Positions 1 through 11,177 of a DNA stretch of 64,000 nucleotides are shown one piece after another (the stretch's first letter is position 1; each line of letters begins with the position of its first letter). Both the position numbers and the translations under genes were made by a program. Origin of the DNA: Paenibacillus radicibacter (GTDB taxonomy: Bacteria > Bacillota > Bacilli > Paenibacillales > NBRC-103111). The notes beneath the pieces are model-generated. The model was not told where the DNA came from, made no database searches, and saw nothing but the letters and a program-made list of their open reading frames with translations. Location: positions 1-64,000 of the forward strand of contig NZ_JANQBC010000012.1 in assembly GCF_024721995.1 (NCBI RefSeq). The letters run 5' to 3'.

Positions 1-275
1 GGTGAGCCATTACCTCACCAACTAGCTAATGCGCCGCAGGCCCATCTGTAAGTGATAGATTGCTCCATCTTTCCTAACTCTCTCATGCGAGAATGTTATT
101 TATCCGGTATTAGCACACGTTTCCGTGAGTTATCCCAGTCTTACAGGCAGGTTGCCTACGTGTTACTCACCCGTCCGCCGCTAAGCTATCCCCTAAGGAA
201 CAACTCCGCTCGACTTGCATGTATTAGGCACGCCGCCAGCGTTCGTCCTGAGCCAGGATCAAACTCTCCATTAAA
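1..275 (-). rRNA. rrs: 16S ribosomal RNA, 5' end (partial)
   Basis: The reverse complement contains the universal bacterial 16S start (the 27F primer region at about 250-268), followed by the conserved stretch around helix 3-6 and the GGCGGACGGGTGAGTAACAC block. The gene is truncated by the left edge of the window, so only about the first 275 bases are present. The variable V1/V2 bases resemble Paenibacillus 16S by memory. The exact 5' end is estimated from the usual distance to the conserved block. Confidence 0.97.
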
Positions 276-369
276 AGAGCTGATTGCTCATAAAACTTGC
301 TGACTCGCTTTGTCGTGATCACTTGCAAAAACAAGTGTCATCGACTATTTTATCGCTGTATTACAATCG

Positions 370-396
370 ATTTGTTCAGTTTTCAAGGAGCTTTGT
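370..396 (-). promoter_or_regulatory. rRNA leader boxA-like antitermination element
   Basis: On the minus strand the leader reads GCTCCTTGAAAACTGAACAA, the characteristic boxA-like sequence of Bacillales rRNA leaders that recruits the NusB/NusE antitermination complex. It lies about 100 nt upstream of mature 16S. A second small hairpin (CACTTG...CAAGTG) follows at about 322-339 and may be part of the processing stem. Confidence 0.7.
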
Positions 397-435
397 TTTT
401 CATCTTGTTTGTGTCACTCGCGGTGACAAGAACTA

Positions 436-464
436 ATATTATCAGGTTCTTTTACTAAATGCAA
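436..464 (-). promoter_or_regulatory. rRNA operon promoter (sigma-A)
   Basis: On the minus strand the -35 is TTGCAT (459-464) and the -10 is TAATAT (436-441), with exactly 17 bases between them and an A/T-rich stretch upstream that could act as an UP element. Transcription should start near 429, just before a short hairpin (GTCAC/GTGAC, 413-427). This is the only strong promoter seen between ligA and 16S. Confidence 0.75.
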
Positions 465-551
465 CTCTTTTTATAAAGGTAAAATATTACTGCTAAATTA
501 TTACTACTTTACACTATTAATAACGTTAATAAACGTCGCACTTCAACACAT

Positions 552-586
552 AAAAAACGAGAGTACCACCGCAGCGGCAACTCTCG
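552..586 (-). terminator. Rho-independent terminator of the pcrB-pcrA-ligA operon
   Basis: On the minus strand a stem CGAGAGT...ACTCTCG with an inner GC-rich extension (containing G-U pairs) is followed by six T. It lies 17 bases beyond the ligA stop and separates the operon from the rRNA promoter. Confidence 0.85.
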
Positions 587-602
587 CTCTTCTATATACC
601 TA

Positions 603-2648
<2,046 letters not shown>

Positions 2649-4964
2649 TTATTCGATCACTTTCGTGATCGGCGCGAACTTGGCAAGCAATCGCTTGACG
2701 CCGACCGGCGCCGGGAACGCGATCTGCACTTCGGTGTCGTCGCCTGTTCCTTTGACGGAGACGACGACACCGGTGCCCCACTTCCCGTGGGATACTTTGT
2801 TACCCACGGCATAATCGAGCACGGTGTTCACCGTGCTCACTGGCTTCGCGACCACACGGGAGGTCGCGCTGGCACCTGCTCCACCGCTCATGCCGGTGGA
2901 GTTAGCCCCTGCCGCACCCCACGAGGTGCGGGCACCACCGCTAGCGGCCATGCCGCCACGTGGTGCGGGCGACCAGCCCGAGCTGGCGGAGCTTCCGCGA
3001 CCGCCAATTGCGGCGCCTGCCGCCAATACGAGATCCGCCGGGATCTCGGCAATGAACCGGGACGGTGCGTTCGCGCTCGTCCGGCCGTACAGCATGCGCA
3101 TCTTCGCGCATGTGAGATGAAGCTCCGTCTCGGCACGGGTAATCCCTACGTATGCGAGACGACGCTCTTCTTCAAGCTCATCAGCTTCCATTAGGGAACG
3201 GGAGCTTGGGAAGATGTTCTCCTCCATCCCTGCGATAAACACGACAGGGAACTCTAGACCCTTGGCAGCATGCATCGTCATTAAGACGACGGAATCCTGC
3301 GGCCCTTCTTCTTTGTCCATCACATCGATATCTGCGATAAGTGCCAAGTCTGTTAGGAAAGACACGAGGGACTTGTCTTCGTTACGCTTCTCGAAGTCCA
3401 TCGTTACGGACAAGAATTCTTCGATATTTTCTAAACGAGCCTTGGACTCTAGGGTGTTCTCACGTTTCAGTTCTTCCCGATATTGCGTCAGTTCAAGCAT
3501 CTTTTCCGTTAATTCGGTAACTGTCAGGTACTCAACCATATGATGCAAGGACATAACAATCTCACGGAAATCGCCTAATGCATTGCGCGCACGTGATGTG
3601 ATCTCAATGGATTCAACCTCGTCGAGCATGACAGAAAGCGAAATACCGCGGCGTGCCGCCGCTTCAGAAACCCGCTCCATCGATGTATCCCCGATACCAC
3701 GCTTCGGTACATTGACGATTCGCATTAAGGAAATATCGTCATTCGGGTTCGATAGTAGACGTAAGTAAGCTAGAATGTCCTTAATCTCTTTGCGATCATA
3801 GAACTTTACGCCGCCCACGATTTGATAAGGAATTTCCGATTTGATCAAAATCTCCTCGATTACCCGAGACTGTGCATTCGTCCGGTACAAAATTGCATGA
3901 TCCGCATAGTTTTTACTTTTACCACGATTACGACTGATTTCACTCGCAATATAATAACCTTCGGCATGCTCCGAATCCGCTTGATATAGCTTGATCTTCT
4001 CTCCGTCGCCACGATCTGTCCAAAGTTTCTTCGGTTTACGACCTGTATTATTAGAGATAACTTCGTTCGCTGCTTTCAGAATGTTGCTTGTCGAGCGATA
4101 GTTCTGTTCTAGCAAGATCGTCTGTGCTTCCGGATAATCCTGTTCAAAATTCAAGATATTCGTAATATCTGCTCCACGCCAGCGATAAATCGACTGGTCG
4201 CTATCCCCTACTACGCAAATGCGGTGATGTTTATCTGCTAACATATTACAAAGCATGTACTGCGCACGGTTCGTATCTTGATACTCATCGACGTGAATGT
4301 ACTGGAATTTATTTTGATAGAAATCAAGTACTTCCGGCACTTCTTTAAATAGCTCAATCGTCTTCATAATGAGATCATCGAAATCAAGTGCATTATTCGT
4401 CTTCAGCTTCTTCTGATAAGCGGTGTATATTTTGCCGACCAATCCTTGAAAATAGTCCCCGATCTTACTCTCATAACGATCAGGCGTAATCAGTTCATTC
4501 TTCGCAGTCGAAATTTCCGCTTGAACCGCTTTTGGCTCAAACTTCTTCACATCAATATTCTGTTCTTTCATGATGCCTCTAATGGTAGAAAGCTGATCGG
4601 AAGAATCCAGAATGGTAAAGTTGGACGTATAGCCAATACGATCGATATCACGACGCAAAATGCGCACACACATCGAGTGGAAGGTGGATACCCAAATATC
4701 GTTACCCGCTACACCAATAAGTTTATCGACACGCTCTTTCATCTCACGAGCTGCTTTATTCGTAAATGTAATCGCAAGAATGCTCCACGGCGCCACTTTA
4801 CGCTCGGCAATTAAATACGCAATACGATGCGTCAGTACGCGCGTCTTACCACTTCCCGCACCTGCCATGATCAGCAATGGACCATTCACCGCTTCAACAG
4901 CTTGACGCTGGGGCGGATTTAGTCGGGAGATGGCTTCTAGAATGTTCGGTTGTTGATTCCACAT
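2649..4964 (-). CDS. pcrA: ATP-dependent DNA helicase PcrA (UvrD family)
   Basis: This 771-residue superfamily 1A helicase unwinds DNA 3' to 5' in repair, replication restart and clearing of recombinases. Visible motifs are Walker A AGAGSGKT (34-41), motif II VDEYQDTN, motif III GDSDQSIYRWRGA, motif IV QNYRST, motif V TMHAAKGLEF and motif VI YVGITRA. After the helicase core comes an Ala/Gly/Ser-rich linker (about 655-715) and a C-terminal Tudor-like domain (KVSHGKWGTG), the part that contacts RNA polymerase in relatives. The linker and tail (2,650-3,120) are clearly richer in GC than the rest of the gene. The AGGAGG ribosome site overlaps the pcrB stop codon, so translation is probably coupled. 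Confidence 0.97.
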   Translation of the reverse strand: MWNQQPNILEAISRLNPPQRQAVEAVNGPLLIMAGAGSGKTRVLTHRIAYLIAERKVAPWSILAITFTNKAAREMKERVDKLIGVAGNDIWVSTFHSMCVRILRRDIDRIGYTSNFTILDSSDQLSTIRGIMKEQNIDVKKFEPKAVQAEISTAKNELITPDRYESKIGDYFQGLVGKIYTAYQKKLKTNNALDFDDLIMKTIELFKEVPEVLDFYQNKFQYIHVDEYQDTNRAQYMLCNMLADKHHRICVVGDSDQSIYRWRGADITNILNFEQDYPEAQTILLEQNYRSTSNILKAANEVISNNTGRKPKKLWTDRGDGEKIKLYQADSEHAEGYYIASEISRNRGKSKNYADHAILYRTNAQSRVIEEILIKSEIPYQIVGGVKFYDRKEIKDILAYLRLLSNPNDDISLMRIVNVPKRGIGDTSMERVSEAAARRGISLSVMLDEVESIEITSRARNALGDFREIVMSLHHMVEYLTVTELTEKMLELTQYREELKRENTLESKARLENIEEFLSVTMDFEKRNEDKSLVSFLTDLALIADIDVMDKEEGPQDSVVLMTMHAAKGLEFPVVFIAGMEENIFPSSRSLMEADELEEERRLAYVGITRAETELHLTCAKMRMLYGRTSANAPSRFIAEIPADLVLAAGAAIGGRGSSASSGWSPAPRGGMAASGGARTSWGAAGANSTGMSGGAGASATSRVVAKPVSTVNTVLDYAVGNKVSHGKWGTGVVVSVKGTGDDTEVQIAFPAPVGVKRLLAKFAPITKVIE

Positions 4965-4979
4965 CTCGAAATTTCCTCC

Positions 4980-5672
4980 TTACATGGATTGGCAGCCTGC
5001 AACGGTTGCCAACGCTTGATTGAAATCTTCATAAATAATATTTCCTACAATAATGGTATCGGCTGCTTCACCTGCAAGCTTTGCCTTCTCTAAGCTATTA
5101 ATTCCACCGCCGTACATAAGTTGTGTATCGCGAAGGTTTCTTTTGACCTGACGAACGATATCCATATCACCAAAAGTTCCGCTATATTCGACATAGCAAA
5201 TCGGCATCTTGAACATTTGCTCTGCCATACGCGCATAAGCCACCACTTCACGTTCACTGATATCCGTCTGTGCGGAGGTGAGCTTAGCTGCTGCCGAGTC
5301 TCCATTCAAAATGATATAACCTTCGGTTAAAATTTCGTCCCAGTCCATTAATGAACCATATTCCGCGATTGCTTCCATCTGCTGACCCACAATCCACTGG
5401 GGATCACCGCTATTGAGTACGACAGGAATCATATACATATCAAAACCGGGTACAATGGCATCGCGATGCGACACTTCCAGTACACAGGGCACTTCATATT
5501 GACGAATGCGCGCCAGTAAATCCACCGTGTTCTCATAGGTAACGCCTGTCGAACCTCCTACCATTATCCCATCTGTGCCAGATACGCACAAGTGTTCTAA
5601 TTGTTCATCGGTTAATTGTTTGTCAGGATCTAATTTAAATACATGTCTCCACGATTTTGTATCTATAATCAA
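4980..5672 (-). CDS. pcrB: PcrB, heptaprenylglyceryl phosphate synthase
   Basis: This 230-residue TIM-barrel protein belongs to the GGGP/PcrB family, which joins sn-glycerol-1-phosphate to a polyprenyl diphosphate to make archaeal-type ether lipid precursors in Bacillales. Family signatures include the glycine-rich phosphate-binding segments VGGSTG, YVEYSG, YGGGI and a closing TIIVGN. It is the first gene of the pcrB-pcrA-ligA operon. It starts at TTG: the frame gives L-I-I-D-T-K, and GGAGGG lies six bases upstream. A good sigma-A promoter precedes it. Confidence 0.93.
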   Translation of the reverse strand: MIIDTKSWRHVFKLDPDKQLTDEQLEHLCVSGTDGIMVGGSTGVTYENTVDLLARIRQYEVPCVLEVSHRDAIVPGFDMYMIPVVLNSGDPQWIVGQQMEAIAEYGSLMDWDEILTEGYIILNGDSAAAKLTSAQTDISEREVVAYARMAEQMFKMPICYVEYSGTFGDMDIVRQVKRNLRDTQLMYGGGINSLEKAKLAGEAADTIIVGNIIYEDFNQALATVAGCQSM

Positions 5673-5719
5673 CGAGTACCCTCCACATCAAAATCATCCC
5701 AAATTGAACTATTCACCTC

Positions 5720-5748
5720 AGTCTATTCTACCCATGTACACCTGTCAA
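5720..5748 (-). promoter_or_regulatory. pcrB-pcrA-ligA promoter (sigma-A)
   Basis: On the minus strand a consensus -35 TTGACA (5743-5748) is separated by 17 bases from -10 TAGACT (5720-5725), about 48 bases before the pcrB start. Confidence 0.75.
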
Positions 5749-5794
5749 ATGTGTAAATAGCGAAGTGAAAACTGGAAAATCACCTTCGAAAAAT

Positions 5795-5830
5795 AGAAAA
5801 AAATACACTGACTAATGTAGGTCAGTGTAT
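5795..5830 (-). terminator. Rho-independent terminator
   Basis: A perfect ten-base-pair stem (ATACACTGAC/GTCAGTGTAT, 5803-5812 with 5821-5830) is followed by seven T on the minus strand. It terminates the 122-residue gene upstream. Confidence 0.9.
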
Positions 5831-5871
5831 CTATTATCGGACTTCATTCCTATTTATTTTCTAGGGTATAT

Positions 5872-6240
5872 TTACTTAGATAAATCAGAAATTTGGGTAA
5901 CGCCATTATGTAGTGTACTCGAGAGTGGACTATCCTCATTCGTAATTTGAGCAGGGCTAACCAAATGAGAGGTGTATTTCATTTTGACATACATACCCGA
6001 AAGAATTGCATAAATGTCGCTAAATTGACGTCTATTGTCTTTCATATTATCAATCATATGTATAAATTGCTCAATGCTTTGTGGTTCTAAGGTAGACACC
6101 TGTCTCATGAGGAGTGTAAATCGGTCAATCATAGGTGCAAGCCTCTCAAATGAGGAATGGATGTCAGTAAACTCAGGAAGCATTTGTTCAAGTTCTTGCA
6201 GCATAATTTGTTGATTCTGTTTTTCTGCGGGGTCTGACAT
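5872..6240 (-). CDS. hypothetical protein, 122 aa, helical and soluble
   Basis: I do not recognise the family. The protein has no signal peptide, no membrane segment and no cysteine. The composition (Gln, Glu, Met and Leu in regular spacing over residues 1-95) suggests a helical bundle, followed by a Ser/Thr-rich tail. Support for a real gene: AAAGGAG ten bases before the ATG, an isolated transcription unit and a strong terminator 40 bases after the stop. Confidence 0.7.
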   Translation of the reverse strand: MSDPAEKQNQQIMLQELEQMLPEFTDIHSSFERLAPMIDRFTLLMRQVSTLEPQSIEQFIHMIDNMKDNRRQFSDIYAILSGMYVKMKYTSHLVSPAQITNEDSPLSSTLHNGVTQISDLSK

Positions 6241-6454
6241 ACGTAAAACGCTCCTTTACAATAGAAATACCGGATTCACATGGGACCGTACAACTCTCTT
6301 ATCCTGCCATTATAATCAATTTCCTAAACTTCTGTTAGAGTCGGCAGTCCTGTATATGTATGCACAACATCCCATTTCGCACCTTTAACACCTTCTCTAT
6401 CCAGTTCCTCCTCTCACCTTACCACATTGACAAAGACTGTAAAATATTTTGTGA

Positions 6455-6493
6455 AGAAAAAAAGTCCATTTCCATTTCTTTGGATGGACTTTT
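6455..6493 (-). terminator. Rho-independent terminator
   Basis: Stem AAGTCCAT/ATGGACTT (6462-6469 with 6484-6491), followed on the minus strand by a run of T; it lies just after the lipoprotein gene. Confidence 0.85.
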
Positions 6494-6524
6494 CCATAAA
6501 ACCGTCAATAATTAGCTAGGTTAA

Positions 6525-6944
6525 TTACTTGATCACAATTTCTAACTCTTTCTTAATCCCAAGTGGGGTATGGTCATTCTGCTGTAAGCTGAGAACGACA
6601 GTGTGCTTACCTGGTTTCAAGTTTTCCAGTAGAATTGTCTTCTCCTCCCCCAGCTTAGCACGATCTACATTGTCAACAATGACATGCACATGCCCTTCAT
6701 TATGAGCATTCGCTTGACTCATATGGTCTTCAGTTAAGGTGAAATTCTTAACTGTATACACAATCGTCGCACTGGTTCCAGTTGATTTAATATTCGCATC
6801 AATGGAAGGCTTCTTCATCTCCATACCGGCTTCATGCTGCTGATCCGCAGCTCCGCTCGATGTTGAAGAGGATGAACACGCTGTACCAAGTCCACTAATT
6901 ACGAGTAAGCCTGCAAGTCCAAGAGCGAGTCTTCTTTTGTTCAT
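6525..6944 (-). CDS. small His-rich lipoprotein, possible metal-binding protein
   Basis: The 139-residue protein starts with a type II signal peptide and lipobox (SGLGTAC, lipidated Cys at 23), then a Ser/Gly linker and a beta-rich domain. His and Met residues cluster in HEAGMEMKK, HMSQANAHNEGHVHVIVDN and PGKHTVVL...NDHTPLG. The GHVHVIVDN...LKPGKHTV arrangement resembles DUF4399- or YtkA-like domains of bacterial copper or metal-handling lipoproteins, but this is recognition by eye only. It is monocistronic between two terminators. AGAGGTGG precedes the ATG by six bases. Expected location is the outer face of the membrane. Confidence 0.8.
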   Translation of the reverse strand: MNKRRLALGLAGLLVISGLGTACSSSSTSSGAADQQHEAGMEMKKPSIDANIKSTGTSATIVYTVKNFTLTEDHMSQANAHNEGHVHVIVDNVDRAKLGEEKTILLENLKPGKHTVVLSLQQNDHTPLGIKKELEIVIK

Positions 6945-7024
6945 TGTCTACCACCTCTTATACCAAATTGGACATCCCTGTAACTTGTATATGTCGTCCA
7001 AGCCTGATACATGCCTATTCCTAC

Positions 7025-7064
7025 ACAAAAAAACCTGCATCCTTTTTGAAAAAGGACACAGGTT
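7025..7064 (-). terminator. Rho-independent terminator of the ABC export operon
   Basis: Stem AACCTG...CAGGTT with an inner CCTTTTT/AAAAAGG pairing, followed on the minus strand by seven T. Confidence 0.9.
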
Positions 7065-7089
7065 CTTGTTGCACGCTTATTATATTTGT

Positions 7090-8010
7090 TTATTTTAATT
7101 GGTTGGCTTGATCAAATGCAGTCTGCACTTCACTTAATGCAATCGCATAAGCCCACTGTCCACCAGAACTCACAACCCATACTTGATCCCCCTCAATTTT
7201 GCCTTGAAGGGTTATTGTATTCGATGTTCCATCTTGGGTCATCTTGATCGTAATGGTTAGTTCAGGTGCTTTCATGGAAATTTCAGATGCGGGCTTCATC
7301 AACTGCTCGGTGGCAAGAAACGAGATTTTGTCGAGCAACATGTTCGCTTTGCTTCCATCTAACTCTTGATCACCTAGCTTCCACTTGGATAAAATAGCAG
7401 TCTGATCGAGACTCGCCTTACTCATCGACCATTCTTCCTTATTCCAATGGAACGTCACATCTGTCACCTGATCTGAGTTAAAGGAAACAGGGGTACGCGC
7501 TACAAAATGCAGGGGCTCTTTTTGCAAAGCCTGTACACTTGAAGCTCCTACGCGATAAACCCGCTTCGATTGATCAATTGTTGCATAATAATTGCCTGGA
7601 ACAGGCAGTTCATCGCCGATCCGAAGGAGCTGCTTACTCCCATCTTTTAACGTAACCTCATACTCGCCGCTTGGCTTCTCTAGTCCATACTTGCCTAAGT
7701 CGGATGCATTATCTTCTACGATCATATCTTGCGAGATACCACTTAAAGATTCAAGAAAACTGCTAACCATATTCGGATTGACCGGATAAGCAGCCGGTTT
7801 CTCCATTACCCATTTATCGTCTTGCCGATTCATATCAACTTCTTGCTCATTCCATTTCACCATCATCTTGTTCACATCATCTTGTTCAAATGCGAATAGT
7901 CTCTGACTGCTCTCTTCAGATGTCTCTTCATAAAAATCGCGTCCACCTGTATACCAGAACAGCCCAATGCAAATAACGACTAATAGTAAGGTTGGAATGT
8001 ATCGCTTCAT
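7090..8010 (-). CDS. DUF4340 domain-containing protein (ABC-associated, membrane-anchored)
   Basis: The 306-residue protein has one N-terminal membrane segment (residues 4-19, no lipobox) and a long extracellular beta-rich domain with the repeated DUF4340 pattern (W-x-M-x-K-P-A-A-Y-P-V, and L-R-I-G-D-E-L-P near residue 130). It is the last of four genes and overlaps the GldG-like gene by ATGA, so translation is coupled. DUF4340 proteins regularly accompany GldG-type subunits of ABC-2 exporters; their biochemical job is not established. Confidence 0.85.
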   Translation of the reverse strand: MKRYIPTLLLVVICIGLFWYTGGRDFYEETSEESSQRLFAFEQDDVNKMMVKWNEQEVDMNRQDDKWVMEKPAAYPVNPNMVSSFLESLSGISQDMIVEDNASDLGKYGLEKPSGEYEVTLKDGSKQLLRIGDELPVPGNYYATIDQSKRVYRVGASSVQALQKEPLHFVARTPVSFNSDQVTDVTFHWNKEEWSMSKASLDQTAILSKWKLGDQELDGSKANMLLDKISFLATEQLMKPASEISMKAPELTITIKMTQDGTSNTITLQGKIEGDQVWVVSSGGQWAYAIALSEVQTAFDQANQLK

Positions 8011-9389
8011 CCGAGTCTACGCCTCCACCAAATCCATCCGCCTGTTAATAAGAAGAGTAATGGAATAATGACAATCGTTCCCCAAAATATCGATTGTGCT
8101 CCACCTGGTGTCATTGCTGCCATTTGATAATTAGCACCTTGGCGTGGACGAATGGTTACACCATCATTTTTCTCTTGTAACCATGAAACTGCATTAAGTG
8201 CAAAGTCTCGATTGCCCTGCTTGTTGATCTCCCCGTCCATTAAGATCGTCGAACTACCTAAGAAGATCGCCTTCGGTTTACCTTCTTTGCTTTCGATGAC
8301 ATAACCGAGATTGAGTGGCCCCTTCATATCCTTGTCATCCTGAGTCGTCTTGGATTGACCTAACAATGCGATGTCTGTCTCCCCATAAGCATGATCGGAT
8401 GTTTGTAAAATCGGCGTTGCCGTCCATTTCTCATTCGCTTCATCATGATTCATGCTAATCGCAAGCGAGAGGAGCGTAATGAGATCATACTTCGCTAACT
8501 GGTCCGTAATCGGATGCGAACCATAGTTAGGAATAATCGTAAGTGGATCAAATAAAGCATTCTGCTTCGACTCAACCGCTATCGCATGTTGATCTTTGAT
8601 ACCGTAATCAGCCATGATCCCGTCGATATTTTTCCAAGAGGATGCCATATCTTTGTTGAAACCTAAGGATAGATACAGCTTGCCTTTGCCATTCATGTAG
8701 GTTCGAAGCAGTTCCGTCTCTTTATCACTAATGTCTTTACTCGGACCTACAGCAAATATCATCTCAGCATCAGCTGGAATTGCCCCTTCTCGAAGCAAGT
8801 TCAGTTCCTTCACGACATAATTCTCACCCTCAAGCGAAGCACGCAGCGCGCTCATCTGCTCAAGCGGTGTCTCTTCATGTCCGGTTAAGAAGTAAACGGT
8901 ATGCTTTTCTGTTGAAGTTAAGCCCATAAGCGCATTCGTAAATTTCTCTTCACCAGTGAACTGATAACCGCCAGTCGTGTTATCTGCCATGAACATCTCG
9001 TAGAAATGAACGACTTTCTTGTTCGAGCCGCTTTCCAGTACGATCGTGCCATTGGCATCCACCTCATATTGCTTGGCAATCGAAGGTTCCTTGGTCATGT
9101 CGTATTCTTCAACGGTAATGTGAGAGGAACGCTTCTTATATTCCTTCAGCATATCCATCACTTCGTGATTCAGACCGACTCCTGCATTCGTCAGTGCAAC
9201 GATCCGAATATCTTGCTTAAGCTCGCTTAATGCCGACTTCGTCTGCTCAGATAAGGTAAAGTTCTTATTCTTCGTCAAGTCCCACTCAAAGCCTTTAAAG
9301 GAGCCAACCAACATCGTTAATGCGATAAAAATGCCGATGACGGCAACGGATAGGACAGCGGCATTCGTGCCGCGCAGCCATTGTTTCAT
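8007..9389 (-). CDS. GldG-like ABC transporter auxiliary/permease subunit
   Basis: A 460-residue protein with an N-terminal membrane helix (about 12-32), a large extracellular domain containing the ABC_transp_aux pattern (KNFTLSEQTKSALSELKQ, YFLTGHEE, GKLYLSLG) and a C-terminal helix ending in WWRRR. This is the GldG architecture. I set the start at ATG 9389, which has GTGGAGG eight bases upstream; an upstream GTG at 9404 has no useful ribosome site. The permease stop lies five bases before. It works with the ATPase and permease upstream; the substrate is unknown. Confidence 0.85.
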   Translation of the reverse strand: MKQWLRGTNAAVLSVAVIGIFIALTMLVGSFKGFEWDLTKNKNFTLSEQTKSALSELKQDIRIVALTNAGVGLNHEVMDMLKEYKKRSSHITVEEYDMTKEPSIAKQYEVDANGTIVLESGSNKKVVHFYEMFMADNTTGGYQFTGEEKFTNALMGLTSTEKHTVYFLTGHEETPLEQMSALRASLEGENYVVKELNLLREGAIPADAEMIFAVGPSKDISDKETELLRTYMNGKGKLYLSLGFNKDMASSWKNIDGIMADYGIKDQHAIAVESKQNALFDPLTIIPNYGSHPITDQLAKYDLITLLSLAISMNHDEANEKWTATPILQTSDHAYGETDIALLGQSKTTQDDKDMKGPLNLGYVIESKEGKPKAIFLGSSTILMDGEINKQGNRDFALNAVSWLQEKNDGVTIRPRQGANYQMAAMTPGGAQSIFWGTIVIIPLLFLLTGGWIWWRRRLG

Positions 9390-9394
9390 CCTCA

Positions 9395-10111
9395 TTACCT
9401 CCACCGCTTTCTTTGTACAACTTGAATACTAAGCACCAGGAACACGATGACAAGACCAATATAGAAGAAGATGTCCACACCGCTTAAAATTCCTTTTTGT
9501 AAATTAATAGATCGATTACTAAGTGAGAACTGCGTGATGATGTCTTTAAGTTTGCCAGTAAAACTGTTGCCGATCGCATCCATTACCCAGAACAATAGTA
9601 GGATGACAAGTCCGATAATCCCGCCAACCATCTGGTTACTGGAAAGACACGAGGCGAACAAGCCGACTGCCATCATCGCTGCCCCAACAAGGAAGATACT
9701 TAAATAAGAAAGCCATAATACGGGCTGATCGAGTGGACCATAAGCCGCCATGATAAGTGCATATATAAAAGAGAATGCCATGAGTGCCGTGTTCACGACC
9801 AATGCTGCTGCATATTTGCCAAGTACGATCTCGGTTAGACTCGTTGGTGATGTGAGTAAAAGTTCATCCGTGCCTTGTCTAAATTCATCTGCCATCAGCC
9901 GCATCGTGAGCAGTGGAATGATGAACAAATAAATGAATGCGGTGTTCGAGACAATATACCGGACATCAATAATACTAGGCTGCATACCGACAAAATTCAT
10001 GTAGAACATCACACTCGAGAGCAGTGCATAGAAAGCGAATGCGACATATGCAACAGGTGAGTAGAAGAAGGATTGAAGCTCCTTGCGACAAATCGCCCAT
10101 GTCTTACGCAT
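9395..10111 (-). CDS. ABC-2 type permease (GldF-like)
   Basis: The 238-residue protein has six hydrophobic segments and the ABC-2 hallmark after the second: PLLTMRLMADEFRQGTDELL, with TSPTSLTEIVLGKY. This is typical of GldF/NosY-like permeases. Its start overlaps the end of the ATPase gene by eight bases. It should form the membrane channel of an exporter driven by the adjacent ATPase. Confidence 0.88.
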   Translation of the reverse strand: MRKTWAICRKELQSFFYSPVAYVAFAFYALLSSVMFYMNFVGMQPSIIDVRYIVSNTAFIYLFIIPLLTMRLMADEFRQGTDELLLTSPTSLTEIVLGKYAAALVVNTALMAFSFIYALIMAAYGPLDQPVLWLSYLSIFLVGAAMMAVGLFASCLSSNQMVGGIIGLVILLLFWVMDAIGNSFTGKLKDIITQFSLSNRSINLQKGILSGVDIFFYIGLVIVFLVLSIQVVQRKRWR

Positions 10112-11177
10112 GCTTGTCCACCTCCTTATCCACTACAGGTGATGGCGACTCTTCTATAGACTGTTCATCTTGTGTTAATCCTTCACTGTTAAGAGCTTCT
10201 TGGTCTGTTTCCTCTTCGCCTGCTTCTCCTTGTACTTGTTCGGTCTTTGCGTCCTCACGTGTTAATTGTAAGAAGATCTCCTCCAGTGAAAGACTTTCCC
10301 GCTTCATCTCTAGGATCGGATACCCACCTTGTGCAAATCGGTAGAATAACGATTCTCGGATATCCGACCCATCTTCTGAAGCAACTCGTAATCGCACCGT
10401 ATCTTCTCCATCTTGCTTCATCGGCTCTGTTAAATAGCCAATATCACCAATAGCTTGTTCAACAGCCTCCGAGGAACCTTTAACTTGCAACGACACTTCG
10501 AATTTCTCCCCCATCTTCTGACCAAGCTCTTCGGGCTTTCCATCAAGCACCATACTGCCTTTATTAATAATAAGTACACGATTACAAATCGCTGTTACTT
10601 CCGGCAAAATATGTGTGGATAGCAGTACAGTATGGTTCTCTCCAAGTTCTCGTATCAATTGGCGAATCTCAATAATTTGCTTCGGATCAAGCCCTGAAGT
10701 AGGCTCGTCCAGTACGAGCAGATCAGGCCCATGTATGATTGCCTGTGCAAGTCCTAGGCGCTGCTTGTATCCCTTAGACAAGGAACGAATGACTTGCTTC
10801 TCTCGATCCTGCAAACCGAGTCTATCTACTACATCACCAATACGCTGTTTCTGTTCGCGATAAGGTACATCCCGGATATCAGCTACAAACTTCAAATAAG
10901 ACTGAACCGTCATCTCTGGATAAAGTGGCGGTGTCTCCGGTAAGTAACCAATCTTACGACGCACTTGCTTCGGTTGATCTTGCATCGAAACCCCATCAAT
11001 TAGAATACTTCCAGCAGTTGGGTTCAAATAACCAGTAATCATGCGCATGGTAGTCGTCTTCCCAGCTCCATTAGGCCCAAGAAAACCGACGATCTCTCCT
11101 CGCTGCATGTCAAAATCGATCGATCTTACGCCTCGATCGTTCTCATACCGTTTGCTGATTCCTCTTACTTCGAGCAC
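10104..11177 (-). CDS. ABC transporter ATP-binding protein (GldA-like)
   Basis: Residues 1-230 form a standard ABC ATPase: Walker A GPNGAGKTT, Q-loop region YLPETPPLYP, signature LSKGYKQRLGLA, Walker B LLVLDEPTSGLD, and the H-loop STHILPEV. A DUF4162-like domain follows, and the last 40 residues are very acidic (EQVQGEAGEEE...EES), longer than in most relatives. The GTG start follows GGAGGGG by seven bases. It is the first gene of the four-gene export operon and faces the sigma-factor operon. No clear promoter is visible. Confidence 0.93.
   Translation of the reverse strand: MLEVRGISKRYENDRGVRSIDFDMQRGEIVGFLGPNGAGKTTTMRMITGYLNPTAGSILIDGVSMQDQPKQVRRKIGYLPETPPLYPEMTVQSYLKFVADIRDVPYREQKQRIGDVVDRLGLQDREKQVIRSLSKGYKQRLGLAQAIIHGPDLLVLDEPTSGLDPKQIIEIRQLIRELGENHTVLLSTHILPEVTAICNRVLIINKGSMVLDGKPEELGQKMGEKFEVSLQVKGSSEAVEQAIGDIGYLTEPMKQDGEDTVRLRVASEDGSDIRESLFYRFAQGGYPILEMKRESLSLEEIFLQLTREDAKTEQVQGEAGEEETDQEALNSEGLTQDEQSIEESPSPVVDKEVDKHA

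Noticed and set aside
52-303. open frame at the left edge of the window
   Set aside because: It is antisense to the 16S rRNA gene and has no coding character.
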